Below, in pieces: positions 27,510-35,467 of a DNA stretch of 37,695 nucleotides. Within the stretch, counting starts at the first letter, position 1. Each line of letters begins with the position of its first letter. The notes below the pieces were generated by a model. The model made no database searches. It was not told the origin of the DNA and worked only from the letters and a program-made list of their open reading frames with translations. This stretch comes from Lujinxingia vulgaris (GTDB taxonomy: Bacteria > Myxococcota_A > Bradymonadia > Bradymonadales > Bradymonadaceae), in assembly GCF_007997005.1 (NCBI RefSeq), contig NZ_VOSL01000001.1:1-37695 (forward strand). The letters are read 5' to 3'. A program made the translations under genes and the position numbers.

Positions 27510-27769
27510 CGAGAGCTCCTGAGGGTGGATCATGGCAGTCAAATAACGATGGCGGCTCCCCCGAGCGGTCATCGCAGAGAGTAAAGTTCGGGCCGGCACG
27601 TGTAGCAGAATGTGATGAAAATACCAAAAGGTGCCGAGTGCCCCAGGACGAAGCCAGCGTCGTCGTCAGGGATTCGCGGTAGCGCTGCTACAGCTTCATC
27701 CCTGCCTCCTTGCTGGACTTCGCCCTGGATGCGCTCGGGTTCGGGGGCATGCGCAGGACGTGGTGGCTT
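27510..27769. other. Spacer between paralogues 4 and 3 with a structured repeat
   Basis: This gap must hold the promoter of paralogue 3. About half of it is copy 3 of the roughly 115-bp structured repeat. I see no conventional terminator for paralogue 4 here; the repeat lies 20 bp past its stop codon and may serve that role. Confidence 0.55.
27630..27749 (+). repeat. Dispersed structured repeat, copy 3
   Basis: Same element as 9686-9800 and 9813-9930, 18 kb away. The middle stem is CAGGGAT (27667-27673) with ATCCCTG (27698-27704): relative to copy 1 the outermost T-A pair has become C-G, keeping the pairing. The outer stem has CCGAGTGC (27634-27641) instead of CCGAGCGC, which would leave a G-U pair in RNA. 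Confidence 0.85.
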
Positions 27770-30460
27770 TTAGCGCCAGCGCAGGTTGTCGACGACCAGC
27801 TGCGCGCTGCCGCCGGAGCTTTCCAGGCGCAGGTCAAACGCACCGCTGATGTTCAGATCGCGAAGCTCCAGGGTGTGGATGGTGGCGTCTGCACCGGTGA
27901 TGCCGCCAAAGGGCTCGGTCTGCCCGACGAGGATGTCGTTGATGTAGACCTCCAGGGTGCGGTTGGTGCCGCTGGTGAAGGCTTTGCGCACGTCGACGAT
28001 GAGCAGGCCGATGCCGCCGGGGAGGCCGGTGGCTTCGAGGGTGCCGTTGGCCTGCAGCAGGATGCCCTTGCCCTCGATGGGATAGATGTGTTCGTTGCGG
28101 GCGCCGGAGTAGTCCCAGGTGATTCCGTCGTTGCCCGTAAACGAGCCGCTTGCGTACTCGGAGCCGCTGAGCGCGTGGTTTTCAAAATCCTCAAAGCCGC
28201 CCACGCCGGAGGCCTCCCAGGCGCCGGCGGTGCAGAAGACGCCGTCGGGTCGGGGCTGGCCGCGCTGATCGTCGGTCATGGCTTGATCCCAGGCGTCGAC
28301 GCAGGCCATCGCGGGCAGGCTCAGCGTGGGGATGGACCCTGGCGAGACGGCGGCGGTGCGGGTGGGGCCGCCGTTGTCGGCCAGCGCGAGCAGCGGGGAG
28401 GACAGCGCTGAGGCCAGGCTGAAGGTGTCGGAGTCGGCGGCGACGAAGGAGCCCTCGGAGGTGCGGCCGACGTAGTTGTAGCCCAACGAGGCGACCGGGT
28501 TTGCGCCGGCGTCGTTGACGATTTTGAGTTCGTTGAGGTCACTGCCGGTGGGGGCGTTGCCGGCGATGACGCTGGCGCGCAGGCTCATGGGGGTGAGGCT
28601 GTCGCCGTAGCTCATGACGCCGGCGCCCTCGGCGGCGCTGTTGTTGGTGACGGTGACAAAGGAGAGGGAGGCCGCGCCGTCGAACTGGTAGTAGGCGCCG
28701 CCGCGCTGTGCGGCGCTGTTGTCGACAAAGGTAGTGTTCTCGACCTCGCTGGCGCAGCCGCTGCGCACGGCGCCCCCGTGGGTGCCGGCGGTGTTGCCGG
28801 TGAAGAGGGCGCGGCGAAGGGTGATCGGGCCACAGGCCGAGGCGTTCTCCACGAAGATGGCGCCGCCGTCGACGGCGGCGTCGTTGTTCTCAAAATGCGT
28901 GTCTTCGACGACGAGGGAGGCCCCGTTGACGAAGATGGCGCCGCCTTCTTCCGAGGCGCTGTTATCGCGCAGGAAGACGCCGGAGAGCAGGGCGTCGTTG
29001 CCGCTGCCGGAGAGGGCGATGGCGCCGCCGCGGGCGGCGCTGTTGTTGAGAAGATGCAGGTTGCGAAGCGTCAACGGGGCGTTGGCCGTAATCGCGCCCC
29101 CGACCCCGGAGGCGACGACGTCGCGCAGGGTCATGTTCTCCATGCGCACCTCACCCGAGCCGATGATCGAGAAGATGCCCGTGGGCTGCTCGGCCACTAA
29201 AATGGTCTGGTCGGGGCCCTGGCCGACGATGCTCAGCGCCTTATTAATCGCGATGGTGCCCTGGTTGATGGTGAGCGGGGCGAGTCCGGGGGAGAAGGTG
29301 ATCTCGGTGCCGGGGTTGACGGCGGTGATGATGGCGCGGAGTGAGCCGGGTTGGCCGTCGGTGGCGGTGCGAACCACGGCGGGGTTACGTGCGGTGATGG
29401 TGGTTGTCACCTCTTGCTCGGAGCTGACCTCCACGGGCACGTCGAGGCCCTCAAAGGCGTAGGGATTGTTCCAGGCGTCGGTCGGAGCGGCGCCGCTCAG
29501 GCGCACGCGGTGGTCGCCCGGGGCCAGTGTCAGCGTGGCACCACCGGGCCCGTTGGTCGAGAACTGCCCCACGCGTTGCCCCGTGGCGTCAACCACCTCA
29601 AAACTCGCCGCGCTACCGGCCGGAAGCGTCACGTTGACTTCGAGAAAGCCATCGAGCGCTTCGTAGTCGGCCTGGGCTACCGCGCCGGCCTGCGCGCTGA
29701 CGCTGACTTCGATCGGTGCGGCGCGGTAGATGGCCGGCGGCGCGCTCACATCGGCAAAGCTCAGGGTGTAGTCGCCCGGCTCCAGGTCCGGCAGGGAGGT
29801 CGGGGCGCCCAGGGTGGTCTGAAAGCCTCCGGGGCCCGAGACCGTCGTCTCAAAGCTCGCTCCCGCCGGAAGCCCCCGCGCGCTGATAACGAGCTCTCCC
29901 AGCGGGAGGGCTTCGCAGCTTAGGGTGACATCGCGCTGGCTAAGGGGAGCCTGCGGGTCGTTGCTCGTGACGGTGATGGCGTAGGTGAAGGAGCCGGCCT
30001 CGGTGCAGGCGACCTCCACGCCGATGGTGGCGTCTTGATCGACCGGCAGCTCGGCGCTGGTGGGGGTGAGGCTCAACGCCGGGTCGGACGACGAGAGGGA
30101 GAGGGTCAGGGGCTCATCGCCGCGGTTGGCCACCGCGAGCTCCCCGGTGGCGCTTTCGCCGACCGAGGCGCTCAAGTCGAGGTCACCTCCGAGCTCCAGG
30201 ATGGGGCCGATGGGGACTTCGGCGTCGGGCTCCCCACCGTCCGGCTCCTCGGCGTCGGGCAGCGTGCTGTCGGGGATGTCCGTGTCCGAGAGCTCGGCGT
30301 CAGGCGTATCGCCCAGGTCGGCGTCATCGCCGGCGTCGACGTCGGCTGAGGCGTCGGGCTCGGGGAGCTCTTCGAGGGGGGTGGCGTCTCCGGCGCAGGC
30401 GGCAAGGAGGCCGGCCAGGGTGAGGATCGTGAGGGTGTTTTGGAGGGTGCTGACGTTCAT
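27770..30460 (-). CDS. Beta-helix surface lipoprotein, paralogue 4 (one stalk repeat)
   Basis: An 896-aa lipoprotein. The signal peptide ends GLLAAC with lipidated Cys22; an Asp/Pro/Glu-rich linker reaches about residue 85. An Ig-like domain (LELGGDLDLSASVGESATG through VTLSC) matches that of paralogue 1. Only one beta-sandwich repeat (LVISARGLPAGASFETTVSGP) precedes the cap ending TDAWNNPY. GSLRAIITAVN is the CSLREA-like motif. Beta-helix turns such as GGAIFVNGAS and NNSAARGGAI follow, then LADNGGPTRT ... DQRGQPRP ... CTAGAWE and a C-terminal beta-sandwich with ITWDYSGARNE, VDVRKAFTSG and LVVDNLRW. The ribosome binding site is weak (CAGG). It is the most upstream gene of the minus-strand cluster and has a 1.1-kb repeat-only region before it. 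Confidence 0.9.
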   Translation of the reverse strand: MNVSTLQNTLTILTLAGLLAACAGDATPLEELPEPDASADVDAGDDADLGDTPDAELSDTDIPDSTLPDAEEPDGGEPDAEVPIGPILELGGDLDLSASVGESATGELAVANRGDEPLTLSLSSSDPALSLTPTSAELPVDQDATIGVEVACTEAGSFTYAITVTSNDPQAPLSQRDVTLSCEALPLGELVISARGLPAGASFETTVSGPGGFQTTLGAPTSLPDLEPGDYTLSFADVSAPPAIYRAAPIEVSVSAQAGAVAQADYEALDGFLEVNVTLPAGSAASFEVVDATGQRVGQFSTNGPGGATLTLAPGDHRVRLSGAAPTDAWNNPYAFEGLDVPVEVSSEQEVTTTITARNPAVVRTATDGQPGSLRAIITAVNPGTEITFSPGLAPLTINQGTIAINKALSIVGQGPDQTILVAEQPTGIFSIIGSGEVRMENMTLRDVVASGVGGAITANAPLTLRNLHLLNNSAARGGAIALSGSGNDALLSGVFLRDNSASEEGGAIFVNGASLVVEDTHFENNDAAVDGGAIFVENASACGPITLRRALFTGNTAGTHGGAVRSGCASEVENTTFVDNSAAQRGGAYYQFDGAASLSFVTVTNNSAAEGAGVMSYGDSLTPMSLRASVIAGNAPTGSDLNELKIVNDAGANPVASLGYNYVGRTSEGSFVAADSDTFSLASALSSPLLALADNGGPTRTAAVSPGSIPTLSLPAMACVDAWDQAMTDDQRGQPRPDGVFCTAGAWEASGVGGFEDFENHALSGSEYASGSFTGNDGITWDYSGARNEHIYPIEGKGILLQANGTLEATGLPGGIGLLIVDVRKAFTSGTNRTLEVYINDILVGQTEPFGGITGADATIHTLELRDLNISGAFDLRLESSGGSAQLVVDNLRWR

Positions 30461-30569
30461 GGGACCTGCTCTCGCTCGCGACGCGCTGTGGTGGCGGTTA
30501 ACCGCTTGTTCGAACTGACTTCTCTTGTCTAACAGGCGAGGGGGGACGCGTAAATAAACGAGGTCGGGG

Positions 30570-30826
30570 CGTTTGGGGGGGCGCGGGTTGAGGTTAGGTG
30601 GTTATGTGGTTGTGTGGTTGTGGGGCGTTGGGGTTTGCGGTGTGGGTCGATTCGTGAGGGCGTTGGGTGGGGCGCGGGTTGAGGTTAGGTGGTTGTGTGG
30701 TTGTGGGGCGTTGGGGTACGCGGTGTGGGTCGATTCGTGAGGGCGTTTGGGGGTACGCGGGTTGTGGTTGTGGGGCGTTGGGGTACGCGGTGTGGGTCGA
30801 TGTGTGAGGGCGTTTGAGGGGCGCGG
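30570..30826 (+). repeat. GTGGGTCGATTCGTGAGGGC repeat family, locus II left arm
   Basis: Three forward units carry the 20-bp core, or a close variant, at 30642-30661, 30725-30744 and 30792-30811. Each is preceded by GGTTGTGGGGCGTTGGGG-type sequence. The spacing shrinks (83 then 67 bp) because the units lose segments. Confidence 0.85.
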
Positions 30827-30829
30827 AAG

Positions 30830-31386
30830 CACTCGTCGCGAGTGGCTTCACTTGAAACAGGGTCGCCGGAGCGCTCGTCGCGAGTGGCTTCACTTGAAAC
30901 AGGGTCGCCGAAGCGCTCGTCGCGGGTGGCTTCATTTGAAACAGGGTTGCCGGAGCGCTCGTCGCGCGTGGCTTCATTTGAAACAGGGTCGCCGGAGCGC
31001 TCGTCGCGAGTGTCTGCGTAAAAGTGGGTGACGTCGAGGGGTTCGACGTGTGTGTTTCAGTGGGGGGAGATGCCGTCGAGGGGTTCGACGTGTGTGTTTC
31101 AGTGGGGGGAGATGTCGTCGAGGGGTTCGACGTGTGTGTTTCAGTGGGGGGAGATGCTGACGAGGGGTTCGACGGGTGTGTTTCAGTGGGGGTAGATGCC
31201 GTCGAAGGGTTCGATGCGTGTGTTTCAGTGGGGGTAGATGCCGTCGAAGGGTTCGACGTGTGTGTTTCAGTGGGGGGAGATGCCGTCGAAGGGTTCGACG
31301 TGTGTGTTTCAATTTGAAAGGGTGCTGACGAGGGGGACGGCGCGTGTGTTTCATTTTAAAAACGTGCCGTCGAAGCGCATGGAGCA
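30830..31386. repeat. 42-bp-period tandem array of about 13 units, two subfamilies
   Basis: Subfamily A: GTCGCG starts at 30835, 30877, 30919, 30961 and 31003, with GCTTCACTTGAAAC in the well-conserved units. Subfamily B: GTCGA/GACGA starts at 31033, 31075, 31117, 31159, 31201, 31243, 31285, 31327 and 31369. All spacings within a subfamily are exactly 42 bp. Most units carry a 15-bp dyad with 6-bp arms and a 3-bp spacer: CACTCG-TCG-CGAGTG in A (30830-30844) and GTCGAA-GGG-TTCGAC in B, sometimes with one mismatch; the last B units lose it. The TTCA core of the two subfamilies stays on the same 42-bp grid to within 1 bp. The last B units regain TTTCAATTTGAAA-like sequence, linking both subfamilies. 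Confidence 0.92.
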
Positions 31387-31439
31387 TGGAGAAAGGGGAT
31401 CGCGCCGATCTGGCGCGTGTCGGTCTTGCAGTCAGCCTT

Positions 31440-31600
31440 TGGAACCTGGCGCCCCCCCGAACGCCCTCACGAATCGACCGACATCGCGAACCTGAGCGCC
31501 CCACAACCACCCAACCACCCAACCACCCAACCACAACCCGCGCCCCCCCGAACGCCCACACGAATCGACCGACATCGCGACCCCGAGCGCCCCGCGAGCC
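31440..31600 (-). repeat. GTGGGTCGATTCGTGAGGGC repeat family, locus II right arm (reverse)
   Basis: Two reverse-oriented units carry the core at 31463-31482 (GCCCTCACGAATCGACCGAC) and 31554-31573, separated by CCACCCAACC repeats. They face the forward units at 30570-30826, so the 42-bp array is bracketed by opposed copies of the same family. Confidence 0.85.
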
Positions 31601-31618
31601 CCCCCCGAGCCCCCCCTG

Positions 31619-33592
31619 TCAGCGCTCCACGCGGTGGTTGGAAGCCCGCACCACGGTGAGGTGACCGCGGGTCTCGGAGGCGACCTTTTGAAGATCGACG
31701 TCGCGCTCGTAGAGGGGAGCGAGGTCGAAGGTTTGCACCTCGTTAGGGCTCAGCGCGAAGAGGTCGAAGTCGCTTACGACCAGGTCTTTGACCCCGTAGA
31801 TCTGCCAGGTGGCGGCGTAGCTCGGGGCGACCGGGTCGCTTAAGTCGAAGATCTGCACGCCGTGGTGCTCATCGGCCACGAAGAGGCGCTCACCGAGGAC
31901 CGCCAGGCCGCGGGGGCGGCTGATGGGCAGGGTGGTGCGCAGGGTCGGGCTGTGGGGTTGGCTCAGGTCGATGACCTCCAGGCGAGAGGTGCAGCGGCTG
32001 CGGGGCTGGTCGACGATGATGGTGCGGTAGGCGACGGTGCCCTGGACGACGACCGGGTCGTAGTTGACCGGGCAGAACTGGCGGAACTCGCCAAGGAGGC
32101 GCGGGGCGTGGGCGGTGCCGAGCGAGGCGGTCATCACGGCGTCACGGCCGGCGATGAGCAGCAGGTTGTCGTGGCGTTGCAGGGCTTCCGGGCCGTTATC
32201 GAGGCCGATGATGTGGCGCAGGCGCGGCTGGCGGGGGTTGGAGACGTCGAAGCTGCTCAACCAGCCTTTTGGGATGTTGCCGGCGGCGCTGAGCACGTAG
32301 AGGGTGTTGCCGTAGAGCATCATCTGGCTGAGTGAGCCGGCGCCGCCGGTGCCGCCCTGGGGCATGGGGGTGTTGGCGCGGGTGTCCATCTCCTGGCGAG
32401 GGGCGGCGCGGTCGGTGGGGGCGGGGGCGTCCATCTCGGCGGCGGCCATGGGGGCCTCGAAGTCGGCGCGGGAGCGGCGCTGGGGGGCGACGCGACCGAT
32501 GCCTCCGCGGCCGGTCATCGGGCCGCTGTCTGCGAGCTCATCGACATTCTCACCGAAGGCCTGGCGAGGCATGGGGCGCAGCACCGGGCCGCCGACCTGA
32601 CGCTCGCAGATGCCGGTGTCGGGGGTTTGTTTGATCTTCTGCACGTAGCAGGAGCCGTCGGGGCGACACGCCACCCCGGGGTGGGTGGAGACGGTGGGCG
32701 GCGCGCCGCAGTCGGCGAACTGAAGTTTGCCCTGGCGCATCAGCCGGTACTGGTCGAAGGAGGGCGGCGTGGCCGGCAGGTTGTGCAGGTAGGCGGGGGC
32801 GTGGCTGACGTGGGGGAGCGCGCCGACCAGGCGGCGAACTTCGCGGGGATCGTCGCGGTCGGAGATGTCGAGGATCACCAGATCGCGGGCGCCGCCGACC
32901 TCCGAGGCGTCTTCGATCACGGCGTGGTTGGCGTCGATGACGAAGAAGTCTTTGGAGCCGGTGTGGTTGGAGCTGCCTTCGACTTCAAAGGCGTAGCGGC
33001 GCGCAATGCTCAGCGCGACCAGCCCTTCTTCGGCGCTGGTCAGGAACATGCGTTTGTTGTCGCGGTCGACGAAGATGCGCTGGAGCTCACCGCGGACGCG
33101 CGCCGGCTCGGCGGAGAGGTTGGGGGCGAGCTCTTCGACCTGGGCGGAGGTCAGCTCGATGGTGCGGTCGTTGAAGTCGACGGGGTTGCGGCGCACGAAG
33201 CGAGCTGCCTCGGGGGTGCCGCGCAGATCGTGGCCGCGGGCGATGAGCCAGGCCTGATACTGGGCCTCAAGCTGGGGGACGTGTTGGGGGTGGGCGCCGA
33301 GCCATTCGGCGGCCAGGGGTTGCACGCAGCTGTAGTACTCTTCAAACGCGACCTGCACCGAGCGGGCGGCGTCGGTGGGGACTTCGCAGACGAAGCGGGC
33401 CTGCATGGGGGGCTTCGGTTCGGCGGGCCGGGGGGTGGGGCGAGGCATGGGGCGGACGGGAGGGCTCGTCGCAGTGGCCGGGGCGCTGATGAGCAGACCC
33501 AGCGCGCCGAGGGTGGCGGCGGCCAGCATCAGGACGGTCAGGGGGCGGCGCGTCGGGCGCGGTGCGGAGGTCGGGGAGGCGTTGGTGTGCAT
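31619..33592 (-). CDS. Exported beta-propeller protein with LVIVD-type repeats
   Basis: A 657-aa protein with a long N-terminal signal (basic region then VLMLAAATLGALGLLISAPATA) and a Pro-rich linker. The rest is built of propeller-like blades: LVILDISDRDDPREVRRL, LSSFDVSNPRQPRLRHIIG, LEVIDLSQPHSPTLRTTLP followed by RPRGLAVLGERLFVADEHHGVQIFDLSDP, and KDLVVSDFDLFAL. The xxxxDxSxPxxP strand-turn pattern is that of LVIVD repeats in secreted propellers. A low-complexity insertion (about 350-420) rich in Ala, Pro, Gly, Met and Arg splits the blades. GGAG lies 6 nt before ATG 33592. Likely periplasmic or surface-bound; no enzyme motif is visible. It is well separated from CsbD by a terminator. Confidence 0.82.
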   Translation of the reverse strand: MHTNASPTSAPRPTRRPLTVLMLAAATLGALGLLISAPATATSPPVRPMPRPTPRPAEPKPPMQARFVCEVPTDAARSVQVAFEEYYSCVQPLAAEWLGAHPQHVPQLEAQYQAWLIARGHDLRGTPEAARFVRRNPVDFNDRTIELTSAQVEELAPNLSAEPARVRGELQRIFVDRDNKRMFLTSAEEGLVALSIARRYAFEVEGSSNHTGSKDFFVIDANHAVIEDASEVGGARDLVILDISDRDDPREVRRLVGALPHVSHAPAYLHNLPATPPSFDQYRLMRQGKLQFADCGAPPTVSTHPGVACRPDGSCYVQKIKQTPDTGICERQVGGPVLRPMPRQAFGENVDELADSGPMTGRGGIGRVAPQRRSRADFEAPMAAAEMDAPAPTDRAAPRQEMDTRANTPMPQGGTGGAGSLSQMMLYGNTLYVLSAAGNIPKGWLSSFDVSNPRQPRLRHIIGLDNGPEALQRHDNLLLIAGRDAVMTASLGTAHAPRLLGEFRQFCPVNYDPVVVQGTVAYRTIIVDQPRSRCTSRLEVIDLSQPHSPTLRTTLPISRPRGLAVLGERLFVADEHHGVQIFDLSDPVAPSYAATWQIYGVKDLVVSDFDLFALSPNEVQTFDLAPLYERDVDLQKVASETRGHLTVVRASNHRVER

Positions 33593-33701
33593 GGGAAGCT
33601 CCGTAAGTTAGGACGCCGGGGGCGGCGCGAGACGGGTTACAGGTCTTCAAACGGAGCGCTGCGGGTTTGGATCTAAAGTTCTTGAAAACGGGCAAAAAAA
33701 A

Positions 33702-33741
33702 TCCCGCGCCGGCGCTCATCAAAGAGCGGCGCGGCGCGGGA
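33702..33741 (-). terminator. Rho-independent terminator of the CsbD gene
   Basis: A long GC-rich hairpin (TCCCGCGCCG...GCTC pairing with GAGC...CGGCGCGGGA) with a short loop, followed on the minus strand by eight Ts (33694-33701). A second small hairpin, GCCCGC/GCGGGC (33746-33763), lies just before it. Confidence 0.9.
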
Positions 33742-33779
33742 GAAGGCCCGCTATCTGGCGGGCGGTAGGGCGACGAGCC

Positions 33780-33974
33780 CTAATTCATGGTCGTGCGGTC
33801 GAGCTTTTTCTTGATCGTTTCTTTGGAGTCACCGAAGCGCTCCTGAATGATGCCGTAGAGCTTATCGGCGGAGCCTTCCGCCTTCTTGACGTCATCGTCG
33901 GTGAGCTCACCCCAGATGCGTTTGGCTTTCCCTTTGAGTTGCTCGAAGTTTCCCTGTGCCTGGTCGCGGTTCAT
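33780..33974 (-). CDS. CsbD family stress-response protein
   Basis: A 64-aa helical protein closely resembling CsbD/YjbJ: MNRDQAQGNFEQLKGKAKRI followed by WGELTDDD, then a GSADKLYGIIQERFGDSKE block. These small hydrophilic proteins accumulate under general stress in many bacteria; their biochemical role is unknown. GAGGAG lies 5 nt before ATG 33974. The gene stands alone with a strong terminator, as expected for an abundant transcript. Confidence 0.93.
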   Translation of the reverse strand: MNRDQAQGNFEQLKGKAKRIWGELTDDDVKKAEGSADKLYGIIQERFGDSKETIKKKLDRTTMN

Positions 33975-34067
33975 CGCTACTCCTCAATGCGTGGTGTATG
34001 TCAATGTCGCACCGAGGAACCTTTACGCAGAGCCGCATCTTTCAAGGGTTACGCTTTGTGAACGCCC

Positions 34068-35189
34068 TTAACGCTGGGGCGTGCTGGCCGATCCGTACCA
34101 GCGTTTGGAGTCGCCGAAGTCGTGGATCAGCTCGGCGCTGCCATCGTTCGGGTTGATCTCCAAAAGCTCGCCGGAGCTGGTGATGCCAAAGAGCTTGCTC
34201 CAGCCGGCGGTCAGCCCGTAGATGCGGCTAAAGCCGGTGGGCCCGCGGTTGATGGCGTCGCCGGTGGTGCGGTCGATCTCCACGAGGTGGTCCTGCTCTT
34301 CCTCGTGTTTGGAGGTCATGTAGAAGGTGTTCTGCTTGTTGACCACGCAGTCGCCGCTGGAGATGTAGGTGGTGTCGCCGGTGACGGTGATCTCTTCGGG
34401 GCTGAGGATGAGGTCTTCGAACTCACGCTCGTCGAAGCCGTGCTCGTCGAGGATGGCTTCGATCTCGGCCAGGTCGAACTTGAGGAAGCTGTTCTCGGCG
34501 GTGACGTACGCGGTGCCAAATCCGTCGATGGCCAGGCCGTTGGGCTCGCCGATGTCGGCCCCGCCCATCCAGGCCACGCGAATCCAGACGTTTTCGGCGT
34601 CGTGGAAGGCGTAGAGATCGTTGCGGGTGACCCCGAAGAGCACCCCGTTGGGGTGGGTGTCGATGTCGAGCAGTCGCACCAGGTCGCCGTCCCAGTCGAT
34701 CAGGTCGGACTCGCGGTCGGCGGTGCCATTGAAGGGGTTGATGGAGTAGAGGCCGTCGGAGGTGTGGGCGTAGAAGGAGCAGCTGACGCCTTCATCGACG
34801 ATGTTGTCGCAGGTGTTGTCTTTGCCGTCGCAGATCTCGATGGCGCCGGGGTAGGTGTTGGGGTCGTTATCGTCGCAGTCGGCGCCGCCACAGGCGTAGC
34901 TGAGGACGCCGTCGTTGTCGGCGTCGCACTCCGGACCGGGGGTATCGGGCTCATCGTCGACGTCGGGCTCATCGTCGACATCGGGCTCGATGTCGGTGTC
35001 GGTGTCGTCGCCGGCGTCGGGCTCATCGCCGCCGTCTCGCGGAACGCAGAGGTTGGCCTGCTGGTCCAGAAGTTCGTCGGCGGAGCAGGTCGGGGTGGTG
35101 CCGGCGGTGCCGTCATCGCCGCAGCCGACAAGAAGCGCCGAGGTCAGAAGGAGGAGGGCGAGGAGGGGGGCCAGGGAGGAGCGCATCAT
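34068..35189 (-). CDS. Lipoprotein with MopE-type metal-binding motif and propeller-like domain
   Basis: A 373-aa lipoprotein. The signal peptide ends LLVGC (Cys23). After a short Cys pair (PTCSADELLDQQANLCVP) comes an Asp-rich linker with DVDDEPDVDDEPD. Residues about 95-145 match the putative metal-binding motif first noted in MopE: DADNDGVLSY, GADCDDNDPNTYPGAIEICD, GKDNTCDNIVDEGVSC. The rest is beta-rich with repeated strands (LYSINPFNGT, GLAIDGFGTAYVTAEN, KLFGITSSGELLEINPNDGSAELI), suggesting a propeller that might bind the surface or a ligand. GAGG lies 6 nt before ATG 35189. Calcium or copper binding through the MopE-like motif is an inference. It is divergent from the Csp-type gene. 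Confidence 0.85.
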   Translation of the reverse strand: MMRSSLAPLLALLLLTSALLVGCGDDGTAGTTPTCSADELLDQQANLCVPRDGGDEPDAGDDTDTDIEPDVDDEPDVDDEPDTPGPECDADNDGVLSYACGGADCDDNDPNTYPGAIEICDGKDNTCDNIVDEGVSCSFYAHTSDGLYSINPFNGTADRESDLIDWDGDLVRLLDIDTHPNGVLFGVTRNDLYAFHDAENVWIRVAWMGGADIGEPNGLAIDGFGTAYVTAENSFLKFDLAEIEAILDEHGFDEREFEDLILSPEEITVTGDTTYISSGDCVVNKQNTFYMTSKHEEEQDHLVEIDRTTGDAINRGPTGFSRIYGLTAGWSKLFGITSSGELLEINPNDGSAELIHDFGDSKRWYGSASTPQR

Positions 35190-35467
35190 CGGGGGCCTCT
35201 GAGGGGTGTTCGTCGCAACCGAAGGTTTTGGCCGGGGGCCAACGGCGCGGAAGCTAGCAGGTGATGTAGGGAAAAGAAAGCGTTGGCGGGATTTAGGTGC
35301 GATGTCACCGAGTTGTGACGTGGAGCAGCGTCGATTCGCTCAACGCGCCGTGCCAGCGCGTTGAGCGAAGAACCGAAAGGGTCGAGAGGTAAGGGGCTGT
35401 GTTTAGCTTTGCCCTCAGGCTTATGAGCGACGACGCATTCCAACCCCCTACGACACACGAGGACGCG
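35190..35467. other. Divergent spacer with a 13-bp perfect hairpin
   Basis: Between the MopE-motif lipoprotein (-) and the Csp-type gene (+). TTCGCTCAACGCG (35335-35347) pairs perfectly with CGCGTTGAGCGAA (35357-35369) across a 9-nt loop, and no T-run follows on either strand. This fits an operator-like dyad or a leader hairpin better than a terminator. Confidence 0.6.

Larger units (their letters stand above)
30461..31618. other. 1.1-kb non-coding region made of repeats
   Basis: It separates the start of beta-helix lipoprotein paralogue 4 from the stop of the beta-propeller gene. Beyond a short promoter-proximal stretch (30461-30566) it consists of forward repeat units, a 42-bp-period array and reverse repeat units, each listed separately. 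ORFs here translate repeats in several frames and show no gene-like features. Confidence 0.8.

Noticed and set aside
30830-31386. CRISPR array
   Set aside because: Adjacent units are similar across all 42 bp, leaving no variable spacers.
30974-31561. Minus-strand ORF with 14-residue repeats (KHTRRTPRRHLPPL)
   Set aside because: A 42-bp period keeps several frames open on both strands, each yielding a 14-residue repeat. No ribosome binding site, signal or family supports one of them; the array is better read as DNA structure.
33975-34067. Strong promoter (TTGACA) for the CsbD gene
   Set aside because: A TTGACA occurs on the minus strand but only about 30 nt before the start codon, leaving no room for a -10 element and leader with the ribosome binding site.
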